DNA of 16,320 bases from JABFRZ01 sp031413955. Its GTDB lineage: Bacteria > Planctomycetota > UBA1135 > GCA-002686595. The stretch is taken from NCBI GenBank assembly GCA_031413955.1, contig JANOGB010000147.1:1-16320 (forward strand), read 5' to 3'. The position numbers and the translations under genes were made by a program. The notes beneath the pieces are model-generated. The model was not told where the DNA came from, made no database searches, and worked only from the letters and a program-made list of their open reading frames with translations. Each line of letters starts with the position of its first letter. The stretch's first letter is position 1. This document shows, piece after piece, positions 1 to 6,753 of this stretch.

Positions 1-69
1 CAAATTTTCAACGATCCTGCCTGCGGCCAGGCGTTCTCCGGGCGTTTCAGCCGGATCGTTGAAAATTTG
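1..69. repeat. Perfect 17-bp inverted repeat with 35-nt spacer
   Basis: Bases 1-17 (CAAATTTTCAACGATCC) are the exact reverse complement of bases 53-69. The spacer holds a small nested hairpin (GCCTG/CAGGC around 19-32). The arms are AT-rich against a very GC-rich background. The window begins at the left arm, so the true outer boundary is unknown. It could be a MITE-like or REP-like element, an operator, or the terminator of an upstream gene. A TTG codon at 59 inside the right arm opens the frame of the following ABC gene, but it is unlikely to be the start. Confidence 0.7.
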
Positions 70-121
70 CTCCGACTCCGGACTTCCGCTGGCGACGCTG
101 ACACCGTACTTCACGCACTGG

Positions 122-2038
122 ATGTCGCTCCAGCTCGTATCCGTCACGCGCCGCTTCGGTGGGCAGCTTGCGCTCGATGCGGTCTCGCTGCACGTGCGCA
201 AGGGCGACTGCTACGGGCTCATCGGGCACAACGGGGCTGGCAAGACGACGGCCATGCGCGTGGCGCTCGGATTGATGCGGGCCGATGCGGGGGAGGTGCG
301 GGTCGATGGCTTCGACGCGCTGCGACGGCCGCGTGAGGCGCGCGCGCGCATGGGCGGCTTGATCGAGGCGCCGGGGTTCCACGGGCACCTCGACGCGGCG
401 GCGAACCTGCGCCTGCTCGCGCGGCTCCAGGGGTTGTCGCGCGGAGAGGCACGACGCGAGTCGGAGCGGCTGCTCGGGCTGGCGGGCCTCGGGGAGGTCG
501 GGCGCAAGCACGTGCGCGATTTCTCGCAGGGCATGCGCCAGCGTCTGGGCATCGCGCAGGCGCTGCTCGGCAGGCCGGCCTACGTGCTGCTCGACGAGCC
601 TACCAACGGGCTCGATCCGGAGGGCATGGCGGAGGTGCGTGCGCTGCTCCGGCGGCTCGTGCGCGACGAGGGCGTCACGGTGCTGATCTCGAGCCACCAG
701 TTGCACGAGCTGGCGGAGCTGTGCAATCGCATCGGCGTAATGCAGCGCGGGAAGCTGCTGGTCGAGGCGGAGACGAGGGAGTTGCTCGCGCGGGCGCCGG
801 GGCGCTGCGAGGTCGAGACCGGCGACGACGTGCGCGCGGCGCGGGTGCTGGCCGAGCTCGGGGTGGAGGTGCGGCCGCTCGCGGCGGGCGGACTCGCGCT
901 CGAGCTGGGCACGCGCTCGGCGGGGGAGATCGCGCGGCAGTTGGTCGGAGCGGGGTTGGAGCTCTGGCGTCTGGGCTCGCGGCCGTCGTCCCTCGAGGAG
1001 ATCTATTTGACTGGGAGCGCCTCAACTGGGAGCGCCGGGCTCCAGCCCGGCTCCGTTTCTGTTTCCTCTTCCTCTCGTACGGCGGGCGCAGAAGGAAGAG
1101 CCAGGCTGGAGCCTGGCGTTCCCGGCGAGCCAACGGAACGACACGCGGCACCGCACGCCCTGTGGCGCGTGCTGCGCTACGAGCTCTCCTGCTCGTTCGC
1201 GCGCCGGAGAGCGCCGGCGCTGCTCACGTTGCCTGCGCTCGTGGCCGGGATCTCGATCGCGCTCGAGAAGAGCCGCGCCATGACGGAATCAGCGCGCGTC
1301 GCGAGCGGCGAGCTCGCGAGCACGACGGCGATCACTGGCTTCAGCGCGACCGCTGCGGCGCTGCGCACGGGGCTACCACTCCTCGCCCTGGTGCTGACGG
1401 CGATCGGCAGCCAGATGATCGCCGGAGGGGTCGCGCGCGGAACGCTGCGCAACGTGCTGCTCAGGCCGGCCACGCGCCTCGAGATCGTCGCAGGAAAAGC
1501 CCTGGCCGGGACGGTCCTCGCGCTCGGTGCGTACCTCCTGCTCGCGCTCGTCGCGCTCCTGGCTTCCGCCGCCGCCTTCGGCTTCAGAGATCTGGTCGAG
1601 ATCCTGCCCAACGGCCAGGAGTTCCCGCTGGTCACGGCCACCGAGCTGCGCGCGGACTTCGCGCGCGCCCTGGCGGCTCCGGTCGTTGCCCTGCTGGGCT
1701 TCTTCGCCTTCGGCTTCCTGGCCGGTTCCTGCACGCGCGGCGCCGCGAGCGCGCTCGGGCTCGCCCTCGGCGTGCTGCTCGGGCTCGATCTCGCGCGCGT
1801 GGTGGCGCGCGACTTCGGCGCGGAGGGCTGGCTGCTGACGGCCTACCTCCCGACGCCGCTCGGTGATACGTCGTACTTGCACTTCTTCGCGGACCGCGCG
1901 CAGGGCATCAGCAATTCGGTCTTCGACTTCGGCGCGTCGTGGCTGGGCGTCCCGCAGGACCTCGCCTACCCGCTGCTCTGGGCCGTTGTCTGTGTCGCGC
2001 TGTCCGTCATACTGCTCGTCCGCCGAGCAGTGTCATGA
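122..2038 (+). CDS. ABC-2 type transporter: ATPase fused to permease, joined by a palindromic repeat
   Basis: This is a 638-residue ABC exporter half, an ATP-hydrolysing pump subunit at the inner membrane. The ATPase domain (about 1-300) resembles the BcrA/CcmA class. Visible motifs are Walker A GHNGAGKTT (35-43), signature FSQGMRQ (134-140), Walker B with D-loop LLDEPTNGLDP (156-166) and H-loop SSHQ (190-193). The permease half (about 345-638) has roughly six hydrophobic segments, the first near 365-381. Residues about 301-335 are the translation of a roughly 100 bp palindromic repeat, so the fusion may be secondary. ATPase and permease are usually separate genes in this class, and a GTG at 1169 could once have started the permease. 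The frame stays open back to a TTG at 59 inside an inverted repeat; ATG 122 is preferred because the ATPase homology begins at once (MSLQLVSVTRRFGG). The substrate cannot be inferred. The PDZ lipoprotein gene follows 10 bp after the stop. Confidence 0.85.
   Translation: MSLQLVSVTRRFGGQLALDAVSLHVRKGDCYGLIGHNGAGKTTAMRVALGLMRADAGEVRVDGFDALRRPREARARMGGLIEAPGFHGHLDAAANLRLLARLQGLSRGEARRESERLLGLAGLGEVGRKHVRDFSQGMRQRLGIAQALLGRPAYVLLDEPTNGLDPEGMAEVRALLRRLVRDEGVTVLISSHQLHELAELCNRIGVMQRGKLLVEAETRELLARAPGRCEVETGDDVRAARVLAELGVEVRPLAAGGLALELGTRSAGEIARQLVGAGLELWRLGSRPSSLEEIYLTGSASTGSAGLQPGSVSVSSSSRTAGAEGRARLEPGVPGEPTERHAAPHALWRVLRYELSCSFARRRAPALLTLPALVAGISIALEKSRAMTESARVASGELASTTAITGFSATAAALRTGLPLLALVLTAIGSQMIAGGVARGTLRNVLLRPATRLEIVAGKALAGTVLALGAYLLLALVALLASAAAFGFRDLVEILPNGQEFPLVTATELRADFARALAAPVVALLGFFAFGFLAGSCTRGAASALGLALGVLLGLDLARVVARDFGAEGWLLTAYLPTPLGDTSYLHFFADRAQGISNSVFDFGASWLGVPQDLAYPLLWAVVCVALSVILLVRRAVS
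1022..1125. repeat. Six-frame-open palindromic element, copy 1 (inside the ABC gene)
   Basis: The left arm (1022-1052) contains GCCGGGCT-CC-AGCCCGGC. The right arm (about 1091-1125) carries the inverted version GCCAGGCTGGAGCCTGGC followed by GTTCCCGG, the complement of the CTGGGAGC left end. A pyrimidine-rich stretch follows the left arm and a purine-rich stretch precedes the right arm, so the whole unit can fold as one imperfect hairpin. It is translated in frame (GSAGLQPGS ... RARLEPGVPG). All six frames are free of stop codons. A 12-nt direct duplication of ACTGGGAGCGCC (1010-1021 and 1025-1036) overlaps its left end. Confidence 0.85.
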
Positions 2039-2048
2039 AGAATCCTGC

Positions 2049-3038
2049 ATGAGAAACGTCGCAGCGAGAGGAGCAATCGTCGCGTGCCTCGGTCTCGCCG
2101 CCACAGCGTGCGCCGCCGGCGAGCTGGCACGCGAGGCGCCGCCGCTCCTCGCCATGGAGGAGCCGCTCGAGCTCGTGCAGCCACCCGACGACGAGGCGGC
2201 GCGCCGGGAGCTGCCCGCGGGCTCGTTCACCGGCCTCACGCTGGGGGACGCGCGCAGGTCGCTCGACGCCATGCTGGACGAACCGGAGGGTCTGCTAGTG
2301 GCGTCCGTGGTCGAGAACTCGCCGGCGGACGCGGCCGGGATCGAGGTCGACGACCTGATCCTCGAGGCGGCGGCGGGAGCGGGCGAAGCGCGCTCCTTGC
2401 GCTGGCCGAGCGAGTGGCGCCGCCTGGAGCTCGAGGCCGAACCCGGAACCCAGATACGGCTGACGATCGATCGCTCGGGCGCCGAGCGCGCGCTCGAGCT
2501 CATCACGGTCTTGCGCGTGCATCCGGCCGAGCGCGGGCCCTCCGAGCGCGTGCGCGAGGGCTTGCGCGTCGGCGTCGTGCTGCGCACGGCGAGCGAGGTC
2601 GAGGCGCGCGCCGCGGGGCTCGGTCCGGGCGGCGGCGCGGTGGTCGTCGGCCTGACGCGCGAGAGCCCCTGGCGTGCGGCGGGGATCGTGTTCGGCGACC
2701 TGATCCGGGCCGTGGACGGGGTCGAGGTTGCCCACCCGGCCGTCGTGCTCGAGCGCATCCGCGCCGCGCCTGAGAGCGGCGCCCTGGAGCTCGACATCCT
2801 GCGCGACGGTACGCGGCTCGCGCTGCAGGCGCCGGTCTCGCGCCGCGAACACGAGCTGCACGAGTTCTCGATCCCGCTCCTCTTCTCCTACGAGAAGGAA
2901 CGCGACCAGAGCTCGACCTCGTTCCTCCTCGGTCTGTTCTATTACGAGCACACTCCGGCCGCCTGGCGGCTGCGCCTTCTCTGGTTGATCCGGCTTGCCG
3001 GCGGCGACGCGGATCGCCTGGAGAGCGTGGAGCGATGA
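2049..3038 (+). CDS. Lipoprotein with two PDZ domains
   Basis: This is a 329-residue predicted lipoprotein. The N-terminal hydrophobic segment ends in LAATAC with C21 as the likely lipidation site; alanine at -3 is tolerated but atypical. PDZ 1 spans about 62-155 (core VVENSPADAAGIEVDDLI, 88-105). PDZ 2 spans about 172-260 (core GLTRESPWRAAGIVFGDLIR, 201-220). No protease catalytic domain is present, so it is probably a scaffold or peptide-binding protein rather than an HtrA protease. The C-terminus (about 274-320) is aromatic and hydrophobic (PLLFSYEKER, LLGLFYYEHTP, RLLWLIRL) and may be a membrane-facing domain. ATG 2049 gives a proper signal peptide directly at the start, whereas the frame stays open to 1863 inside the ABC gene. 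The stop overlaps the next start in ATGA, which suggests translational coupling. The function is unknown. Confidence 0.8.
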   Translation: MRNVAARGAIVACLGLAATACAAGELAREAPPLLAMEEPLELVQPPDDEAARRELPAGSFTGLTLGDARRSLDAMLDEPEGLLVASVVENSPADAAGIEVDDLILEAAAGAGEARSLRWPSEWRRLELEAEPGTQIRLTIDRSGAERALELITVLRVHPAERGPSERVREGLRVGVVLRTASEVEARAAGLGPGGGAVVVGLTRESPWRAAGIVFGDLIRAVDGVEVAHPAVVLERIRAAPESGALELDILRDGTRLALQAPVSRREHELHEFSIPLLFSYEKERDQSSTSFLLGLFYYEHTPAAWRLRLLWLIRLAGGDADRLESVER

Positions 3039-4594
3039 TCGGAGTCTCGGTCCCGCCGCCGGCGCAGGACTTCGCGCGCATCCAGACCATGGAGCTCGAG
3101 GGCGGCCGTCAGGCCGACAGCGCGACGCTGGCCGATCTGGACGGCGATGGAGCGCCCGAGATCCTGCTCGCCGTCCACGAGCCCGAGAAGCGCTTCGCGC
3201 GCCACCTCGAGACGTGGCGGCCGGGCGCGGACGGCGCCCTCGCGCGCGCCGAGACGATCGCGCTCACGCCCGACGTGGTCGCCTTCGCGCACGCCGACGT
3301 GCGCGCGGGTGGCGGCGAGGAGCTGCTGCTGTTCAACGCCGGCGGCGTGTTCGTGTGGCGCTCCGGGCCCGAGCTGCGGCCCGAGCGCCTGCTCGCCTGC
3401 GAGTTCCTGTGGCAGACGGCCGATCCCGAGCTCGTCTTCGAGTGGCACGAGGGCGTGCGCGACCTCGACGGCGACGGTCTCGCGGATCTGATCCTGCCCG
3501 AGCCGGGCGGCTTCCTGATCGCGCTGCAGCGCCGGCCGCGCGCATCCGCCGGGACGAGCGGCACGTCGGCGGACACTCCGGGAGGCGCAGCGCCGTGGGG
3601 CCTCGTGTCGCGCGTGCGCGTGCCCCCGGACCAGGATGCCGAGCACGACGACGACAACGTCGAAACCCGGCGCGACCGCGCTTCGTTCTCGCTGCAGATC
3701 AAGACCTCCGCACCCGACGAGGAGTCGGGCGGCCCGCTCCTGTCGGTCCACGAGCGCGTGCCCGCCCCGTTCTGGCTCGACTGGGACGCCGACGCGGACC
3801 TCGACCTCCTGCTGCAGACCTCGCGGCACTTGCACGTCTGGCTCCAGGATGCGAACGGTGGTTTCACGAGCGCGCCGCAGCACTCGCTCACCCTGCCCGT
3901 GGCCGCGGACAGCGCGCGCGAGCTCGATGCTTCGTACAGCGCACACGCCGTCGACCTCGACCTGGATCGCCGCGCCGACTGCGTGATCTTCGCGGGTGAC
4001 AAGCGTTCGGACGACGTGCGCACGCAAGGACTGTTCTTCACGCGAGGCGCGGTCACGGAAGGGCCGCCCCTGTTCGGCCAGGAGGGCCGGCCCGCGAGCC
4101 TGCTCGTGTTCGCCGGCTTCGTCGCCGAGCCGAGTTTTCGCGACCTGGATGGCGACGGCTACCCCGAGCTCGTGCTCGAGACCGTGCGCCCCGACCTGAT
4201 CGACCAGATCCGCAGCACCTCGACCGAATCCATCGACGCGGACTTCCACGTCTACCGCAATCGCCGCGGCGTGCTCGCGCGCCAGCCCGAACTCACGCGC
4301 CGGCATCCGGTCGCGCTCGAGGATTCCGAGCAGGAGACCGAGTTCTTCTGCGACCTGACGGGCGATGGCCTGGCGGAGCTCTTCGTGCGCGACGAGCCCG
4401 AAAAGCTCCAGATCCTGATGCTGCGCGCGCAGGGGCCGCGTGAGAAGAGCACCTGGAGCTTGCTCGCGAAGCCGCTGTGGGAGCTCGGCGTGGCCGCCGA
4501 AGCACGGGTGCGGCTGGTCGTGCCCGTGAAGGGCTGGCGCCCCTCGCTGTTCGTGCTGGAGTCGTCGCAGGTCCTGTGGGTGAAGTTCGGATGA
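3035..4594 (+). CDS. FG-GAP/VCBS-like repeat protein 1 (calcium-binding Asp motifs)
   Basis: This 519-residue protein has repeated DxDxDGxxD/E motifs of the FG-GAP/VCBS beta-propeller type: DLDGDGAPE (34), DLDGDGLAD (143), DWDADADLD (249), DLDLDRRAD (307), DLDGDGYPE (370) and DLTGDGLAE (440). In the family each acidic loop binds Ca2+ and each repeat is a propeller blade. Such proteins are normally secreted or surface-exposed and act in adhesion or as structural proteins. An acidic insert (DAEHDDDNVE, 201-210) interrupts the repeats. The annotated start gives MIGVSVPPPAQDF, with no convincing hydrophobic signal core, unlike its neighbour. It may be exported through an unrecognised start, or be cytosolic. 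The start overlaps the PDZ gene stop by 4 bp and the stop overlaps the next start by 4 bp (ATGA twice). It is apparently a paralogue of the next gene. Confidence 0.8.
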   Translation: MIGVSVPPPAQDFARIQTMELEGGRQADSATLADLDGDGAPEILLAVHEPEKRFARHLETWRPGADGALARAETIALTPDVVAFAHADVRAGGGEELLLFNAGGVFVWRSGPELRPERLLACEFLWQTADPELVFEWHEGVRDLDGDGLADLILPEPGGFLIALQRRPRASAGTSGTSADTPGGAAPWGLVSRVRVPPDQDAEHDDDNVETRRDRASFSLQIKTSAPDEESGGPLLSVHERVPAPFWLDWDADADLDLLLQTSRHLHVWLQDANGGFTSAPQHSLTLPVAADSARELDASYSAHAVDLDLDRRADCVIFAGDKRSDDVRTQGLFFTRGAVTEGPPLFGQEGRPASLLVFAGFVAEPSFRDLDGDGYPELVLETVRPDLIDQIRSTSTESIDADFHVYRNRRGVLARQPELTRRHPVALEDSEQETEFFCDLTGDGLAELFVRDEPEKLQILMLRAQGPREKSTWSLLAKPLWELGVAAEARVRLVVPVKGWRPSLFVLESSQVLWVKFG

Positions 4595-6252
4595 GCGCCG
4601 TTCTCGTGCTCTTCTCGCTGATCGTGCCGCAGGCGGCACCGCGCACGCTCACGATCGATCCAGGCGCGGTCGATGCGAGCTTCGAGATCAGCGGACACCG
4701 CATCGTCGATCTCGATCGCGACGGACGCGCGGAGTTCGTGCTGCTCGCGCGCGACGGCCGCGTGCGTTCGTTCCGGCCCTTGTCGTCCGAGCCCGCCAAA
4801 GCGCTGGGCGAGCTCGTGCTCGCGACTCCGGAGCGCACCCTCGTCGATCTCTCGGTCTGGGGGGCGAAGGCCTACCTGATCGCGGAGACGCCCCAGGGAA
4901 CTCTTGCCTACCCGCTCGACGAGCAGGGCGTGGTCGGCGCGAGCGGCGCCACCTGGATTCCCCGCGCGAAGCTCGGGCTGCGCCTCGGCGCGCCAACCTT
5001 CTCGAAGATCGTCCAGGACGTCAACCAGGACGGCGTGGACGACGTCGTCGTGCCGACCCTCGGGGGCGTCGAGCTGTGGCAGGCGACGCTGGAGCCCGAG
5101 AAGAGCGTCCCGGTGTTTCGCAAGGTGGCCACGATCGCGGTCGAGATCGCGCGCGGAGCCGAGCACGAGATCGAGAGCCTCTCCAGCTCGCTCGAGCACT
5201 TCGTGACGATCCCCGCGCTCGAGACGAGCGACGTCAACGGCGACTCGCGTCCGGACCTGCTCGTCACGCAGGACGAGCGGCGCGCCTGGCACCTGCAGCG
5301 CGCGGATGCATCGTTCCCGGCCGAAGCCGACGTCTCGGTCGACCTCGCGATCTTCCGCGACACCACGCCCGAGGCGAAGACCAGCTTCGGCAGTACGCTC
5401 ACGACCGACAGCGACGCGAGCTTCGCGAGCCGCGACCTCGACGGTGATGCCGTGCCCGATTACGTCATCGCCCATCGCCGCAAGGTGTGGGTCTTTCGTG
5501 GCGGCCCGGCCGGACCGCAGTTCACCGAACCGTCGGCCATCCTGAAGACCGCCGAGGACGTCACGCTGCTGCTCGTCTATCCGCTCGACGACGATGCGCT
5601 GCCGGATCTCCTGCTGATCAAGGTGCAGGTGCCCACCCTGGGGGCGCTGCTGCGCGGACTCTTCGGCGAGTGGGACGTGCCCATTCGCGCGCTCGGCTAC
5701 AAGAACGTGGGCGCCGGCAAGTTCGAGACGGCTCCGAGCCAGACGAGCGAGCTCGCGCTGCGTCTGCCGGGCATCGTCGGACTCATGAAGAACCCCGAGA
5801 AGTTCACGCAACGCTTCGAGGAGCTCGACAAGAGCTTCCGCGCCGGTGCACGTGGCGACATCGACGGCGACGGAACCGAGGACACCCTGCTCGTCACCGT
5901 CGACGGCAAGGCCCTCGAGCTGTGGCGGGGTCGGCCGGGCGAGGCGCCCGAGGAGCAAAAGGAGCGCTGGCTGCGCAAGCTCCTGTTCGATTCCTCCGAT
6001 CGCGTCTGGGACCTCGAGCGCGCCTTCACCGCTCTCGGCAACATCGCCGAACGCCAGGTCGCGCTCGCGACCGGCGAACGCCCGCCGGACCAGAGCCTGC
6101 CGCTGCGCGATCCGGCCGTGACCCGAGTGCTCGGCCTCGAGTGCGCCGACTTCGATGGCGACGGGGCGCGCGAGGTGGTCGTCGCCTGCCGCGAGCTCGC
6201 CGACCCGCGCAAGCGTTGGTTCGACGTGCTCATCTTCGTCGAGAAGAAGTAG
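4591..6252 (+). CDS. FG-GAP/VCBS-like repeat protein 2, with short signal peptide
   Basis: This is a 553-residue predicted secreted protein. A short hydrophobic signal-like N-terminus (MSAVLVLFSLIVPQAAP) fixes the start at ATG 4591; the open frame upstream lies inside the preceding gene. Asp-loop motifs recur at 40 (DLDRDGRAE), 143 (DVNQDGVDD), 214 (DVNGDSRPD), 282 (DLDGDAVPD), 331 (PLDDDALPD), 423 (DIDGDGTED) and 520 (DFDGDGARE). These fit a roughly seven-bladed FG-GAP propeller with Ca2+-binding loops. The order of motifs and the segments between them resemble the preceding gene, so the two look like an old tandem duplication. A charged helical stretch (about 451-490) separates the last two repeats. 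The stop TAG shares its G with the GTG start of the next gene. The ligand is unknown. Confidence 0.82.
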   Translation: MSAVLVLFSLIVPQAAPRTLTIDPGAVDASFEISGHRIVDLDRDGRAEFVLLARDGRVRSFRPLSSEPAKALGELVLATPERTLVDLSVWGAKAYLIAETPQGTLAYPLDEQGVVGASGATWIPRAKLGLRLGAPTFSKIVQDVNQDGVDDVVVPTLGGVELWQATLEPEKSVPVFRKVATIAVEIARGAEHEIESLSSSLEHFVTIPALETSDVNGDSRPDLLVTQDERRAWHLQRADASFPAEADVSVDLAIFRDTTPEAKTSFGSTLTTDSDASFASRDLDGDAVPDYVIAHRRKVWVFRGGPAGPQFTEPSAILKTAEDVTLLLVYPLDDDALPDLLLIKVQVPTLGALLRGLFGEWDVPIRALGYKNVGAGKFETAPSQTSELALRLPGIVGLMKNPEKFTQRFEELDKSFRAGARGDIDGDGTEDTLLVTVDGKALELWRGRPGEAPEEQKERWLRKLLFDSSDRVWDLERAFTALGNIAERQVALATGERPPDQSLPLRDPAVTRVLGLECADFDGDGAREVVVACRELADPRKRWFDVLIFVEKK

Positions 6253-6689
6253 TGCAGCGGTTTCTCCTGGGTGTGGCCTTCGTGCTCCTGCTCTCGGGGT
6301 GCGGAGCGATGCGCTTCAACCGGGCCTGGTCGAGCTTTCCGGCGGGCGGCGGCGCTGGGATGGAGGGGCGCTGGAAGGGAGAATGGAAGAGCGAGTGGAA
6401 CGGGCATTCGGGTGGACTGCGTTGCCTGGTGAGGCGCGAGGACGAGGGGCGGTATCTCGCGTGGTTCTTCTCCACCTACGCGCGCGTGCTCTTCTTCCAG
6501 TACGAGACCGTGTTCCAGGTCACGGCGGAGGAGGACGGGACGCTGAGGTTCGTGGGCGAGCAGGATCTCGGGGAGATGGTCGGCGGGGTGTATCGCTACG
6601 AGGGCACGGTCGGTGGGGATCTCTTCCATGCCATCTTCCGCGCGGAGAACGGTGACCACGGGGTGTTCGAGATGCAGCGCGTGGAGTGA
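6252..6689 (+). CDS. Small lipoprotein, uncharacterised
   Basis: This 145-residue lipoprotein uses a GTG start that overlaps the stop of the preceding gene by one base; a purine-rich GAGAAGAAG lies just upstream as a possible ribosome-binding site. The N-terminus is a textbook type II signal, with the hydrophobic stretch ending in LLSGC and C17 as the lipidated cysteine. The mature part has a repetitive Trp/Gly motif (GRWKGEWKSEWNG) followed by alternating hydrophobic beta-strands, suggesting a small beta-barrel or sandwich. From general familiarity, similar GxWxGxW...NGHxGxLRC proteins occur in planctomycetes and relatives; no function is known to me. It is probably the last gene of the operon. 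The convergent pentapeptide gene ends 64 bp downstream, and the gap contains a hairpin. Confidence 0.75.
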   Translation: MQRFLLGVAFVLLLSGCGAMRFNRAWSSFPAGGGAGMEGRWKGEWKSEWNGHSGGLRCLVRREDEGRYLAWFFSTYARVLFFQYETVFQVTAEEDGTLRFVGEQDLGEMVGGVYRYEGTVGGDLFHAIFRAENGDHGVFEMQRVE

Positions 6690-6752
6690 GGGCGGAAGAG
6701 GAGAAGAGAAGAGAAGAACGGAGCCGGGCTGGAGCCCGGCGCTCCCGGATGA
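6690..6752. repeat. Half copy of the palindromic element
   Basis: This is a purine-rich tract (6691-6720) followed by GCCGGGCT-GG-AGCCCGGC (6723-6740) and GCTCCCGG. It matches the right half of the element at 1022-1125 and, as its complement, the left arm at 16233. The left half is absent. It fills the 64 bp gap between the lipoprotein stop and the stop of the convergent gene almost exactly. Confidence 0.8.
6723..6740. terminator. Possible bidirectional terminator hairpin
   Basis: A perfect, GC-only-core stem (GCCGGGC/GCCCGGC with TGGA loop) lies between two convergent genes. The position is right for a bidirectional terminator. There is no T-tract on either side, so intrinsic termination is an inference. 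The hairpin is part of the repeat element. Confidence 0.4.
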
Positions 6753-6753
6753 A

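Noticed and set aside
59..121. TTG start extending the first ABC gene by 21 codons
   Set aside because: It lies within a perfect inverted repeat, and the added residues do not match the ATPase family, which begins at ATG 122.
2942..4639. Long minus-strand frame opposite the first FG-GAP gene
   Set aside because: The plus-strand frame has clear Asp-loop motifs and coupled starts; the minus frame is low-complexity Arg/Glu/Ala sequence.
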